From Aquila chrysaetos chrysaetos (taxonomy: Eukaryota; Chordata; Aves; Accipitriformes; Accipitridae): a DNA stretch of 64,000 nucleotides. Below are positions 24,001-37,679 of the stretch, in pieces. Within the stretch, counting starts at the first letter, position 1. Every line of letters begins with the position of its first letter. Below the pieces are notes generated by a model. It was not told where the DNA came from. It made no database searches and was given only the letters and a program-made list of their open reading frames with translations. The stretch lies in NCBI RefSeq assembly GCF_900496995.4, contig NC_044023.1, positions 21,088,453-21,152,452 of the forward strand, given 5' to 3'. Both the position numbers and the translations under genes were made by a program.

Positions 24001-27000
24001 AAAAGGGTATTTATTTCACCTTTTGCGTTCAGCTATTTTATATAGTGGGGAGGGCAGCGTCCTCTGATGCACTATCTCATATTCAAGACTTGATAACAAT
24101 TAATAAAACACTTGCTGTTTCTTTCCTATCTAATTTTTTTCATTTTTCTTCCCTGTTGTTTGCACAGAGGATAATACATGTGTTCTGAACTCTTACTGTC
24201 CCTTTCATATTTGTTCTCAAAAGTAAACAAAATATGCGCAAGCCACATTTGCCCATGGAAAACAGGGTTGCCTTTGTCAACATGACTTCTTCTAAGGGAG
24301 CACTGAATGGATTTGTGGCAAATTTCTTTCTACACTAGCAGTACTGCAAGAGGCAACACCACTGTCTGCTGGGAAGATAATACCATGTAGTACAGCTCTT
24401 TTGCCACCCATCAAAACTAAGAAAGCTTAGTCTCTTGGCACGGTTGATTTTCAAGGTCTATCATTTGTCTGGTCTTTATCACTCAGGTACCAGGCTTCCT
24501 ATCCAAGACCTGGACAGGCTCTAGATTGCTCTTTTGCTGAGATGAAGCATATGCAACTTCCTATGACTAAGCTTATATTCTGCTAAAATGCAGGATTTTT
24601 ACTATTAATCATTAACTGGGAAAGGCTTGAAGATCTCTTTTTCTATATCAATATCAAGGGATCCACATCGAAACAGCAGCCCGTGCTTTTTCTGAGTTTG
24701 GCAAAATCCTAGTCTTGAGGAATTCAGTTGCTAAGTTCCTGGTTGTCAGGGGGGAAGAAGGGGAAAGACACTAAACCCTAAATTTGTGGCAATTGCCTCC
24801 ATGCATATAGTTATGCAGTGACCTTTTGAGATGTGGGAGAGAAAGGAAACAGAAGGAATATAAACAGACTTTTTGTGGGTTTTGGTGTTTTTGTTTTGTT
24901 TTGGTTTTTTTTTTTTTAATTGAAAGAAGGCTTTATCAATAAAGGAATCTAAATTCTTTTATTTTGGAAGAATGGTTAGAGAACCTGAAAATGGTACCTT
25001 ATTGTATTTACTGTAGTATTTACTACAATATTATGTTTTCCTTTCTATCTTTGAGTTTAACAGTACCATCTGTCAAAAATATTAGTAATGGAGAAATACA
25101 CTGGATAAGGCAAAAGTAATTACTTGCTTTCCTTTGGTCCAATTTACAACAGCTTAAGTAAAATAAAAGAGCAAATAATAAAGTTCCCAGCCAAAATCTG
25201 AGCTTTTTTGTATCACCTTTCCTCTAGTATCCTCTGAAGAATATAATTAAATCTGCACTTGGTAGATAAGAAGTAACACTGCTCTTTCATCTCATAATAC
25301 AGATGTGTGCATTTTGCTTTTCGAATGTTGTTTTTCAGAGTTTGCAAGAGAGATCACTGTTTCTTGTCTTCCTAACAGCCTTTGGGTTAATGTTAACACC
25401 AGAACTCCATCTATAGATAGCTGCACAGCCTTCTGAAGCTGTCACTGCATTCTTCCCACCATCTGTTTGCCATCCCGAAAGACTGGCAAGGTTCTATAGG
25501 CCTTCGGTACGGGAGGATTATGTACTACTTGCTCATCAGCTCTGAAACAAGCTTCCAAGTTTGTTTGTCGTTGCTGGGTTTTTCTCTGTGATGCTTTTGA
25601 ATGTGAGAATGGGAGGTATTTCTATTTGTTCCTCAGTCCTGCTGCAAGCTTCCAGGTCTTTCTGGTGTTTTGTACTGTGTACAATGTGTTCCCATTCAGT
25701 GCAATGACTGCAGAAGTTTACAGGGATGCCCAAATTCTGGAATAAGATGAGTTTGCTGGGAGCAAACAATGAAGGAAAAAAAAAAAATACCAGCTTCCCA
25801 GACTGCTTTTTGCTTTGGCTGTGAGTTGCTTGGCAATGAGCTTTCCTGAAGCTGGGAAAGAATATCACTGTAGCACCGAAATTCTCTCTAAAGCCCGGTT
25901 AATGGTGCAAACTCAGGAGCGTGGTTCCCCCTTAATAGGAAAGGAAGCTTGTGTTGCTTTAGATTTTTAAACTTGCACACTGAATAAACTATGAGGAAAT
26001 GCCATCTCCTTGGATGGACTATTGGAGAGGTGAGTTCTGGAATTAAGTCCAACAGAATTTATGCTTGAATATGGCTTCCAGTTTCTGTTTTTTTGCTGGA
26101 TGTAAGTATTTAGGATGTATTTTGCACACCAAATTTGATGTACTAGAGAATATAATGTAACTACTAAAATATATCTGCTTTCCTTATTATTCTACATATA
26201 CTGCCATTTATATCACTTGTAATAATACCCTAGTTACATAAATATTTAACAACAAATAGTATCTATGCATTAAGCAGGAAAATACAAAGCCACTGAAACA
26301 ACGTGACGTATTTCTATTTAGTGTTTGTTTTCTGTCGGTAGAAAATGGTGGATACCATTTTAATGATCTTTCTTTGCAAGTAACCTAATTATCTCAACAA
26401 ACTGACTTTCTGAACAGAACTACTTTTGTCCGGGGGAGTGGAAGGGAAATCTGAACAACAGGAAAGAGAACATTGAGTTCATTTTAGGTACACACATTTA
26501 TCTGCAATATTATTGGTCCCCCCCACCAATTTTTTCTTTGATTTTGTGCAGCATTGTGCATCTCATGCTCCTCCAATTGCTGTGTTTACTTTTGTCCTTT
26601 TCTTTTCTGACTTGAAATGGCAAAATAAGATTTTTCTATTTCTAGTAAAGGTTTTTAACCTATAAATTTGTAAAATATAATTACAATTTGGTGTAGGAAG
26701 CAAGATCATCTCTGCTGTTTCTTTCTAAACAGTTTTTAACCTCAAAAAGAAACACAATTCTGATCTTTCATGAAGCCTGCTGGAGACGTTGTGGCTGTTA
26801 TACATATTATGTGGTTATCAGTGGCTTGAATCTTCAATAACGTCATAGTGTACTTGGGAGCGTTTTTCTTTCATATAGACTGAGTTTAGTTTTCTTCAGT
26901 TAAGCTGGAGGTGACAGAATGCAGTCTCTGTCAATAAAATGGGCAGTTTATGGTGGTGTACAGTGCTCTGACGATGTGAATGTTTTTTGTATGAACACAC

Positions 27001-28700
27001 TGGGTAGTTTCTCAGTCAAGAACTGTAACAACAATGGAAAAGAAAAATGCGTCATTCAAGGTAGGGCACTGCAGAAATATTTCGAAGTCTATGCCCACTA
27101 TTTTTTAGTCTTTCTAAATGAAATTACAGTTGAGGAGCTACTCCATATTGGGGTATTTGAGAAAGTCGGCCCTGCTTAGGCAGCCGTTGCAGAATGGAAG
27201 GGTTTAACCAATACAGTAATGCAGGTAGATGTTCTTAGTTTTAAAATAACTTTCATTTAAATGCTTTATTCCCCTCATAGAAACAAATAACGCTGGTTTA
27301 AAGGTGGTATTTTAGCTATTGTATTTCCCAGTGGTCACAGACTCACAAAGAGGAATACATCAGTTATTGATTTCCATCAGACCTACCTAGAAATGCACTA
27401 AATGCACAGATTAGCAGTGTGCCAGTTTAGGAGTAGATGTGGAGCATTCTGGCCAAGAGGCATGACATCTACAGGAATCCACTTAAAGACAAGGAAGTGG
27501 TAGGCAGAGATATAACTAGCCTTAAACCATAAGATTAATGCCAAGTTTCTCGTGAGATTTTTTTTTTTTCCTAAGAGATCCACCTAATGTAGCTTTTATC
27601 ACAAAAAGTCCCCATATAAAAAAAGCTACTGCCACTACTTGAGCAAAATAAACCATCTAGACACAAACACATAGCCCTTCAGCTATGCATAAAAGAATGT
27701 CATAAGGCAAAATCACATCCAAAATTATATTAGTATACTTGCAAAAAATTCTTATCAAGAAAAAGGAAATAAAAATATTCTAGGGTAAATTTCTTGTATA
27801 GACTTGGTGTTGGATCTCAGGAGAAGGCTTATGACTATACACATTTCTTAGAAATCAGATTATGGTGATAAGATATTGTTATCTCATTATGGTGCAGGTC
27901 ATATGAAGTAGTCTATATAACTAAAATATTTCATTATCAGTGGTTCATTTAATATTTAAAAATAAATTGTATCACTTGGAAATATTTTTCAACAAATTTA
28001 ATCCAGAAGTTTAACCAGTTTTTCTGCCTGTATTTCTACTGTTGAAATACTGCACAACAGGTCATGTATTATTCCTACAGTGCTTAAAAATAAGTGGGAA
28101 TAGTTTCTGAAATCAGCCAGGTCTAGGTTCACTCTGCTGGTTTCAAAGACTGACATTCATTCTCCACGTGTCACAGGGACATGGGACAGACTTCTGTTAC
28201 CTGCTGAATATCTCCTGTGTTGTCTGTGACAATAAAATTTTCTCTTTCATGATGAAAATCCCCTTTAAAAAAACAGACAGCTCAAGAAAACAAAAATGAC
28301 TCCATCATGAAAGCAGTGAAAGAAGATCTGCAGCAAGCTGTTCACCAGTGAGTCAAATCAGTCTGGAAAAAAAAAATCACTTTTTATGCCCACATCTAGC
28401 TCTTTTTAATTATACTATTACTTTAATCACACCTGCTCTCTGACATCCTATTATGTGCATTCTGGCATTGCCAGAGAGGAAAGTTTTTGACTTGAGGAAA
28501 TAAAATCTGATTTCTGAGTACTCTGGTATTACACATTGTTCTTGTGATACCGAGACTCTTTTGAGCTGTCCCGGGGGGAAGGGAATCTTTCTTTACTATT
28601 CTTGATGGGAGCTAGGTATACTTTAAAGTGACAGGTCCAAAATCTAAAGAGACCCTTGAGCCTTTTTCTTACTGAGCCAATAAGAGATAGCTATTCACAA
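21100..28700. other. AT-rich non-coding sequence
   Basis: No coding exon recognised; frames are under about 110 codons with no known domain. Minor structures: a 12-bp imperfect tandem duplication starting GTATTTACT at 25,004-25,027, and the A/CAAACC composite at 24,870-24,917. Nothing else stands out over several kilobases. Confidence 0.5.
24870..24917 (-). repeat. GT-rich tract ending in poly-T (A/CAAACC composite, minus)
   Basis: TTTTTGTGGGTTTTGGTGTT (24,870-24,889) and further G/T-only sequence lead into a run of 13 T. Read on the minus strand this is poly-A followed by CAAAAC/CACAAA sequence, the same class as at 12,278. Confidence 0.7.
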
Positions 28701-28708
28701 TTAAACAA

Positions 28709-28786
28709 CTGAGGGGTTTGGGTGGTTTTGTGGTGGTTGGTGTTTTGTTTGGGTTGTGTTTTTTTTTTTTTTTTTTTTTTTTTTTT
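28709..28786 (-). repeat. GT-rich tract ending in 28-base poly-T
   Basis: About 50 bases composed almost entirely of G and T (GGGGTTTGGGTGGTTTTGTG..) run into 28 uninterrupted T at 28,759-28,786. On the minus strand this is poly-A followed by AC-rich sequence. It is the longest homopolymer in the window and probably a polymorphic tract. Confidence 0.8.
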
Positions 28787-28875
28787 GTAACTACAGCTAT
28801 AATCCAGCAAATTCTCTCTAAATCATATTCAATTTCACCTAAATCCCCAACACTTCAGATCATTTCGGGCTCTAG

Positions 28876-28942
28876 GGACTAGACCTGGGGCAAGCTACTC
28901 TACCCTCTCTGTGTCCATCTTCATCGTTTGGTAAATAGGAAC
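28876..28942 (+). repeat. MIR SINE fragment
   Basis: GACCTGGGGCAAGCTACTCT (28,882-28,901), then ACCCTCTCTGTGTCCATCTTCATC and TTTGGTAAATAGGA, align well with the MIR core 'GACCTTGGGCAAGTCACTTAACCTCTCTGTGCCTCAGTTTCCTCATCTGTAAAATGGGGA'. Only this core is preserved. MIR is an old tRNA-derived SINE found across amniotes. Confidence 0.55.
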
Positions 28943-28949
28943 ACGGAAA

Positions 28950-31900
28950 TTTCTGGGATTTCTGTTTTCTTGAGGGGAGGTGGAAGCAATGATGTACTAT
29001 ATTGCTATCATAACTTGCTTGCTTTACAAATAATTATCACCTGTGGGAGGGTTGCTGTACATGGAATTCAGGCATTCTTACAGCAATTTGCTAAAATCAA
29101 GCATCATTTATACATTAAAAGCTGAACACCAATGACAGAGCTTAGGACAGTGGAGAAACAAACTTCTTTATTGCCACAGCTCCACAAAAGTACCTGTATT
29201 AAAAAACTTATATAATTATTTTTTCTAAGTCTCAGGAAAGCTGTCAGACTTCACTGACTCCTGTACTTCTGTCTGCTTTTTCAAGGTAGGCTGTAAAGTC
29301 TTAGAACAGCCTGTAGCCACTGCTTTTGTATAGACCACCTGGTGCAGCTGGGGTTTCAAAGGGCTGCTAGCCACTACAGATTTAAAATAATGAATTTCTA
29401 CAAGCTGAGCTGGTGAGTCTTAAGAGTTTTCTGTTGTCTGTGGCTCAGAAGAGGTTGTGTAATGTATACCTACCAGCAGCTTCCCTAGTATATACATAGA
29501 TACATAAGGTTTAGATAACGATCGTCTCGTGGGTTTTGTGAGAGCTCAGGTAACTTCTTCTCACAGGCATAACCTAAGCAGGAAGGTTCTATTCCAGTTT
29601 TGCATTTTACCCAAATAATTGTCTAAATTAACTTTGTCAAACCTATGACATTTCTCTGTTATCAGACTGGTGTTTTCGCTCATGGACAACTGAGTTTCAT
29701 TTTAATTGATTATTTCTGTTTTGGGACTGTTGATACATTTCTCTGGAGAAGTTTCTGGCACTTTTGAATCTCTGTGACTGCAGTGATGACAAGAGGAGGA
29801 ACGAGAAAAACCCAAACATTCATGTAGTGCTAACTTAGCAGTTACTTTAGCAGTCTGGAAGGTACTTGCCAACAAGGCCAGGCAGAAGGATATTTGCCTC
29901 TAGAAAATACTGCTTTGTATGCTAGAGTCAGAATAACATTCAGATGTGGAAAGAGGGAGTTAGGAGGCTCAGCTGGAACCTGATTTTTTTTAATGCTCTG
30001 AAATGATATTCTGTATTCCTTAAAACCAGTATTTCTGCTCCAAATATAAATGATATTATACCAAATGTGAATAAAAGTGAAAATCTCCATATAAAGCCAG
30101 CCTACCTAATGAAGGCAGATCATTAGGGAAGGGGTGGAGAAAGAAGAGTAAATAATTGGGGTGATGGATTCAGAGTGCCAGTTGCAGTCATTTGGCTTAA
30201 ATTCTATGAATGTCAAAAAGTTCTTTTCTTTTATGTTTTTTCTTAACAGTGAACGATCTATTTTGACTTATTTTTCACTGTAAGGTCTTGCTATGATTAG
30301 GGTGGTCAGGAGAAGACTGCCTTTTGTTGCAAACTAAACGATAATACCACCCTTTAAACAAATTGGTGAGAGAGAACAGAATAGAATGTAACACATGTGG
30401 TCTGAAACTATAAAGTAAATCAAGTGATTTCTGTGAGTTACATGAATATATGTATATATTTTAGAATTGCTATAAAGAAAGTTGCAAAGCAGATAATAGT
30501 GCTTTAGCTAATGTGCATAGGTCTTAACTCCACTCTGTTAAACAGCCTCAATTATTTCAAACATGCCTGGATGTTTAAAATGGAACAGCTTTACAAAATG
30601 GGAATATGTAGAAGATTAAATGTTACAAACAACTTGAAATGCTCCTGAATTGTTGCTGGTGCATGCAATAACAACTGATAAAATCTATAACTAGAATGTT
30701 TCTATACAGTGATACCCCTGTGGGATACTTCTGAATGCATTTATTTGAAATATTCTGGAAACAACGTTGGAAGTGTTTTCAGTAAGCAGTGCAAAATCAT
30801 TTAATTCTTTTCCTCCTTTCTTTTGAAATCATCCCTGTTATACCAATAAATTTTGAATTTTAATGATAAGATTTTGACGCTAGGCTAAGCTCTTAGAACA
30901 GAATACAAAGGAAAATGAAACACAAATTGGAGCACTGTACCCCCATTCCTTCCTCTCTGCTAACATTGGTGTTTTATATGACCTCATTAGTCCAAAAGAC
31001 CCTCCATTTCTCCGCACGCTCCAATTTACAATGTCTACCTTCTGCTCAGGCCTCCGTATTGCTCTGCCCTTGCCCAGCAACAAGAGTGGACCCATGCTGT
31101 TTCACTGCAGTGAGTGGGACAATACAAAGGAAGCAAAAGCTCCTTGTGTTTCCTGGCCATGCCATGTGCCTACCTGCATGCTTGGTAGTCTGTATTTGTG
31201 ATGCAGAGGGCAGTTCTACAGAGGCACCTGAGCTGAATCGCCAGGGAGTCCCAAAGGTGGTAGTCCCACCATATTTGTGTATTGAATAATTCCATGAAAT
31301 TAGGATAGAGTTTGAAAGGGAGGAAAGGGAATTAAAAATTGCTCCAAAAATTATGGAGCAAATTAGCTGATCCTCTGAATATCCAGGCATAATTAGAAAC
31401 CAATAACAGCTAGAAAACAAATGTCAGCCTCAGCTGGAGGTGTCAGGAGGAAGTCATCAGTGAGCACTTTTTTTCTTCCCCCAATATAAACAGCAGATGA
31501 GGTTATCCCTAAAATAAACATAGCCCATCTGCTGTCCTCAAATTTAGCAAAGAGGGAAGGTGAAAACAGGCACAGATCAGCTTTGGGTGGTATGGAAGAC
31601 ACTCAAACCCAGGAAGCTATTAGAAAGAGCTATAATCAAGAAGCGCTTTGGGACCTAGTGCCTTGCATGGCTGTGTTCCCTCCTGCCACTTCTAGCAATG
31701 AAATTTTGCTAAAAGCACCGTTGTAGGCCACTTTCCTCCATATATACTACAAGCTCCACACCTATGAGGAAGAGTCTCAGAAGGAAGCAGACCTTTTGCA
31801 GATACTACAAGGTCTCCCTGGACCTCGAGGGACTTGTCCTCTGGGACCTGAAGCCTCTCTATGTCCTTTAAGGAGGAGGTTCCACTGATGCAAGCAAAGG

Positions 31901-34900
31901 AAATGCTGAAAGTGGAAACTCAGCTGATATTCTGAAACATCCATGGGCTAAACCGATGCTGAGGAATCATCTGACTATTGGTGAACAACCCAACAGCTCA
32001 AACCGTAAACTAAGAGGTAGATTAGATTTAAAGCAAATATAAATTTGACACAGAACTGAAGGGTAGTTTTTTTAGTATGGTTAGAATGAAATAAATATCT
32101 AATCATAGACTTACATTTTTCAATAACAAAATAATTATTTAGAGATAAGTTTTATTTTGAAATTAAATTTCAGAGGCAGAAGTTTTGCACTGCAAACAAA
32201 CAAACAAGAAACCCAAAACTACAGGGTTTTCCTCCTCCACTACAGGAGGAAAAAAGGTGAGGTACCAAGTTTCAAGAAAATGAATTAATATTGTAAATTT
32301 GTGAGATATTCATAGAGGTCTAATGTCTTGGAAAGTTCTACATGATAATCTGTCATTTGTGAATACATGCACAAAAAAATGCATATTATTGTATTTCAGA
32401 TTTGTATTACAGCAGCATCAGCAGCCTTAATCAAAACCACAGCCCCCTTGTCATGGGTACTGCACAACTATAAGAAACTGTACGCATGTCAAGAATCTCA
32501 GTGGGATTATTTATGGCTGTGGAGTTTCTTGTGTGGTTTGGCAGATGGTGAATTCACAAGAATCAGACATGGTCCTTACCAGAGGGTGAAGACGTATGGG
32601 CACAAAGTCTGTGGCAGTCTTCTCCAGTGATTATTTTAAATCTAACATAGATGTTATTCTGAAAAAATTCCTTCGATTCAGTCATCTAAACCACTTAAAT
32701 TTTACAACTGCCTAATAATTTTCTAATTGATGCAGACAGTTCTGTAGAGAGAATGTAAACCTACTGATAATAGACTTGTTTTTTTCTCAACTGCCTGTCA
32801 CAGACTTCTTAAATTCCAGCACCCCCTTTCCCTCATCTGGTTTCTCTCCAGGATCTGTTGGTCCCCAGCAAACATTAATTGAGAGGAAATTATGCAGGAC
32901 TCGGGAATTATGCAATGGAAAACCATCAGCAGCTCTGTCACGTTTGGCATCTACAGAGATTTGGGCTGATATTAGGTGACAAAAAGAATCATTGCTCACC
33001 TGGAAAACTCTTGACCCAGACACTCTGAGTTTATAAAAGGAACAGAATATCCTCTAATTTAAAACATGTAATGTAGATCATACTGAATGGTTGGTGATAA
33101 TATAGGAAACAAAACTTTTGAAAGATTGCAATGTTAAACCAATTTGATTAGGTGGCATTGGTAAAACAGCGCATCAGGATTTAATCTTACAAAAATCCTT
33201 TAGGTAAAATGTTATGATAGAAATTCTGGACTGAAAGATATTGTCATTCTTAATTTCTGAATAAAAAGTTTCAATTTATCGTGCTCACTGCTTTTATTTA
33301 GTTTTCTAAGCTTTCATTTGAACTGTGTTGCACACTTCTCGTTCCACCCACTAATGATTTGCAAGGGTTAGAGCAGGGGTTTTTCTTTTTCTAAATTTGT
33401 TTCTCATCTCTCAGTGCCCATCTCGGACACTGCCAATAATGTCATTCAATAAGCTATCCTAACCAGAAGGAAAACTAAGCAAACTTTTCTGCCAAGACTA
33501 CAAATACTTCAAAAAGTGCTTCCCCTTTTCCTATGATTTCAACAAGACTCAAGGAAAAAGAAAAAAGCACTTGCTCTTACCTCATGAAAGCAGATATTCT
33601 TCTTCTTTTCACATTTAACAAACAGATCAGATAGCATCAACATACTTTGTGCTACTTACTTGCGCATGGCTTAGAAAGATTTTATGTACAGAAACACATT
33701 TACAAAAAGAATTACATTTTTTTTTTTTAATTGTTGGAATAAAACTGAGTCACCTTCGGTAATGTCATAGGTCAGATATTGTAAAATAGTTATAACTGGA
33801 ACAAATTGAAACATATTGATGTGCATTCTATTTATTTTTTTCCTTGCATTTGTTAGAACATTCAGCTTAATTGACTAACTTTTCCAGCACTGGAGTTGTA
33901 TCCTGCACTCACTGACACTAATAGCAAAAATTTTAATTACTTCATTTGAAGCATAATTTTTTATCCATGAGAAATACCATAATATCTTTTCACCATCTGC
34001 AAAAAACAGTTTTTGAACTTCATCTGGAAAATTTGACAAATGTTTTCAAATTTCTTCTAACTCACTATTAGTTAAAAGTCTATATAGGTTTTTGATTTAT
34101 TTAAAATCTGGATGAAGCTTTTAGAGCTTTGTTTCAGTGCTATTATTAGTGTTTTGTGATTCAGTAACCAAGAGCTGGAAACTGTTCAAGTAGCCCTTTC
34201 TTCTCAGGAATCTTAAAGATATCCAGAAACTGGGCTTGGATTTAACCTCTATTTAAATTCCAGGCTATTCCTACAATTTCTAATCTTTCTATTTTTGCAA
34301 ATCTCAAAATCCACACGAAATGTTTCAAATTGAGGCAGATAATGGGAGACTGTGTTTACACCCGATTTCTCATAAAAATCTTATCAATTTGGAAAGATCT
34401 GCTTCATTTAACTCGTCAGTAATTTTTGCAGCTGGGTAATTGTGTAAGTTTTTACACAATCTTGTATTTGAAAAAAAATCATCCCTTTTATTTATTGAAT
34501 GCTTATTTATATTTATAGTATTTTACTTTTCAAACAAAAAAAATCATATGTGTTTCAAGATTCTGAAATAAATATTTTTTCTCTCTTTACATAAATGTAC
34601 AGCACTGTATTTTTTTCCCCAAAGATGTATGCTTTTCATTGGGGCATAGTAAGGACAAATCAATGAGACAAGTGTGCGCAGTGAATCATCAGGGGTTTAA
34701 AACTGCCTAAAGACATATTAACTCAGAGTGAGTTATGTATTAAGATATCCATGCTACTAAATATCTGCCAACGTGAATGCTGGATAATGGAAAATTACCA
34801 GTTCTGTAGTCTGCATTCCATATAAAAGTATTGGGACCAAATTTATGAAGTCCAGTTGGGTTTTAACAAAATCCATTCATAAAATCACAAAGTGTTCTTA

Positions 34901-36480
34901 CGATTATCAATCAAATTAGAAAGTAAGGGTATTTTAGGAAAAAAAAAAAAGGAATATATGGCTAATTTGATGGATTTGAGATGTTCATACAACCTTCTTT
35001 TTTTTTTTTTTTTGCCATAATTTCAAGATGTCTTTGAGGAAAAATACTTACAGAGCTTACTTCTGACAAGTAAGTGGGGCTGTTATTTGTAAAAAAAAAT
35101 GTGCCAAATATCCAATCTTGGAAACACTGTCCTATGAGAAACTATAGGACTTGCACTGTGCACAGTGTCCATGCCTCATTGAAGATATCGCACATAAGAA
35201 GTTAGTATTGGATTTTTTTTTTTTAACACATGCTTCAGCTCTGAAAAAAATTCTCTCTGACAGTTAGATACCAAGTTACATTGGAACTTTGAGACTTTAA
35301 TGAGACTCTGAACATCTTAGGCTGAGAAAATAACTTCCTCCAAACACAGTTTTCAAAGTTGAACATTGCTGCTTGTGCTTATCTATAAAATGAATGTCAT
35401 ATTTATTCTCATATTAAAAGAATCACAAGTTTTTTTTTTTTAAGATTTTGCTTAGGTAAGTATTTTCATGTGTGATTGATGGGATCAAAAAAGAGAAATT
35501 ACTGAATTTCAATTTAAAAAGATGTGCCAAAACTGTGTAGAACTACTGAAAAAAGTGTTGGTCTTCATGTTCTGGAAACCAAAAAGACAACTGTCACATA
35601 ACTTCACTGCAGCAGTGAGGGAAGTAGAGAAAAAAAATTAGCAATATTCCACAAGCCCTGATTCTTATATATCATTTGATTCCTATATTAATCTCAGTAA
35701 AGCCTCACAGGCACCCATTTATACATACAAGTAAATCCACTGAGTTATATTTGTTTAATCCACTTTTGGTGTAAGTTTCCTCTTATTTTTAGACTACTGC
35801 AGTTTTTGCACAACAGTTTTAACTTGTCTGCAAATGAAGAGAGCTTTTCCATCCCTTTCTGAAATGTTTTTTGCACTTGTCTTCCTCTGCTTTGTACTCA
35901 AGATGAAATAATTTTTTCTCTAATATGCTCTGAGGTTTTTTTCTCAGCGAGCTGCAAGAGTAAGCACTATAATTCTTCATTATCATCAGAATTCGAAACT
36001 GAGTGCATTTCCGACAGCTAGTCAGCGAGCAGTTCTGGCGTGCCGTTGTACAGGGAGGCCCCACACATTTCATTTAACTTAAGGAATCCAGATTTGACTG
36101 CGATTTTTTTTTTGTCCTTGAAGGAAAAGACAGGACCATCTGCTCTGTCTACAAACTCCTAGCTTAGGAACTCTCGGAGTTCTGAAAATAAGGATAAAAA
36201 GGATTAAATTAAGTAGCCACCTAAGGTTAAATTCAAGCCTATGTAAAGAAGAAGTGTAAGAAACATCCCTTGTCTTAAATCCATTTACAGTCCTCAAAAT
36301 GTAGCTATAGTGAGACTTAATGCATAGAGCTTATGTGGCTCCTAAATAAAAGTGAATCTCACCATTTGCAGGAACCTGCGTTTCTCAACTATTACATATC
36401 AAGATGGAGAGAAATTTAGTGCAAACCCTGAATAGCGATGATACCTGAGAAAAAAGAATGAGGTGAATGAATGATAGCTT
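28950..36480. other. AT-rich non-coding sequence
   Basis: No gene recognised. Overlapping 124-codon frames at 30,915-31,289 (plus) and 31,046-31,420 (minus, TTG start) show no domain. Several poly-T or poly-A tracts (for example 34,998-35,013) lie in the strongly AT-rich 33,200-35,800 stretch. A donor-like GTAAGT near 35,456 stands alone. Confidence 0.5.
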
Positions 36481-36894
36481 CACCACCAGCCAAGAAAAAG
36501 AAGAGGCACCTGGACGGGTGGGTGGTTTTAACCTGGGCGCAACACAAGGACTGGGCCCGCTCTTGTGGTGAGGATATCCTCTAAAAAGAGCCACCACCAC
36601 CAGCTGGAAAATTAGAAACGTTTGCGATGTTTAAAAGAACGGTTTATTGCTGTGGAAAGTGTCTACGGTGCCGTAGGCGTACGTGTTTTTCCCCGGTGAG
36701 ATAAGGAGGCAGGAGCAAGGCCTCCTCCAGGCCCGAGGGAGGGCCGCCCTGTCAGGCAGCCGGCGGCGTGGGGAGAAAACTGCCCGAAAGCGGCGGCAGG
36801 GTGGCAGAGCGGCTGAGCGCGGGGCAGGTGGGGGATCGGCCCCGCGGAGAGGGAGAAAAGGGCTTTTTAGGGCGAGCACGCAGCTGCTGCGGCC

Positions 36895-36938
36895 ATGAGG
36901 GGCCGGGCGAGAGGACGGAGCTGCCTTCTGAGGACGGG
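36895..36938 (+). CDS. Candidate first coding exon in the CpG island
   Basis: An ATG at 36,895 in the moderate context GCGGCCATGA opens 14 codons, encoding an Arg/Gly-rich peptide, and ends two bases into a codon at a good donor, GGG|GTGAGT (36,939). Unspliced, the frame meets TGA immediately. Spliced to the acceptor at 37,017 it stays open for another 205 codons. The peptide is not recognisable. It may instead be a 5' untranslated exon. Confidence 0.2.
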
Positions 36939-37017
36939 GTGAGTGGAAACTTTTACTCCCTCCTCCTCACCCCTTATTTTCTTGTTGTCTCATTCTGGTT
37001 GTTTTTTTTTTTTACAG
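36939..37017 (+). other. Possible 79-bp micro-intron
   Basis: It begins GTGAGT and ends with a 13-base T tract and ACAG (37,001-37,017). Both splice signals are good and the length is near the lower limit for bird introns. Removing it joins the ATG at 36,895 to a long open frame in phase. No transcript evidence is available here. Confidence 0.25.
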
Positions 37018-37633
37018 TTGTGGTGCCTGTTTCAATAAATCCTGGCTCTCATGTTTAAAGGGATGTTTTGGTGGTAAAACTTGGAGGCAGACTGACCCAA
37101 GGCCTTGGCGGGGGGGCAATAGCCCCCGCCGCTGCCTGCACGGAGCTGCGCCCCGGCCATGGCCACAGGGTGCTGCCAGGGAAAGAGCAGGGCGCGGGCA
37201 CTTCTTAAATTATAGCCAGGGTGCCGGTGCGAGGGCAGCCCTGCTGCCTCCGTCGGCGGGGGCCGCTCGGGCCTTCGGCCGGCTGTTGCAGGCTCCGGGC
37301 CTCTGTGGTGGGGCTGGAGGTCGAGACGCTGCAGGCCCCGGCGCAGCCCGCACCAGGCTGGGTCTGGAAACAGCCGCCAGCGGGGCTCGCCTCGCGCCGG
37401 GAGGGTGTTGGGTTTTACAGCCTGCTGCCTTCTGCCTCCCTGTTTCAGCAAGCGTGTCCTGTTCATGGGGAACTGACGGAGAGGGTGAAACAATATCGGT
37501 GTCTGGTGGTCATTCCCGCGCTTCGCAGGTCTCAAGCACGTGGCAGCTGATGGAAGGAGGGTATAGTTGGTCCCGGCTCTCCTCGGCAGAGCTCGTGTTC
37601 TACCGACAACTCTCTCTGGAGCGTAACAGGTGA
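37018..37633 (+). CDS. Candidate second exon, open reading frame in GC-rich DNA
   Basis: In phase with the proposed first exon, this frame is open from 37,018 to the TGA at 37,631-37,633, about 205 codons. The product is rich in Gly, Ala, Arg and Pro in its first two thirds and Ser-rich at the end, without a recognisable domain. A second donor, AACAG|GTGAAT at 37,630, would remove the stop and leave a 612-nt exon divisible by three. A 213-codon frame with a TTG start lies antisense over 37,032-37,673, so much of the openness reflects scarce stops in GC-rich DNA. Confidence 0.2.
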
Positions 37634-37679
37634 ATGGATAAATTACTTTAATTGCAGGGCATGTATGTTGCAAATGTTA

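Larger units (their letters stand above)
36530..37630. promoter_or_regulatory. CpG island, probable promoter
   Basis: This is the only long GC-rich, CpG-dense interval in the window, with words such as CCGGCGGCG, GAGCGCGGGG and CCCCGCGGAG (36,760-36,850) and many CpGs to about 37,410, against AT-rich flanks. It lacks a TATA box at an obvious position, as is usual for CpG-island promoters. Plus-strand splice signals inside it (donors at 36,939 and 37,630, acceptor ending at 37,017) suggest transcription to the right, although transcription from both strands is common in such islands. The gene it serves is not identifiable from this window; an unknown lncRNA or the far 5' exon of a gene beyond 64,000 are both possible. 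Confidence 0.8.

Noticed and set aside
30195..30215. CR1 octamer tail ATTCTATGAATGT
   Set aside because: A single unit without tandem copies and without the preceding CR1 body.
37032..37673. 213-codon minus-strand protein gene in the CpG island
   Set aside because: It has a TTG start, no domain, and lies opposite another long frame; scarce stop codons in GC-rich DNA explain it.
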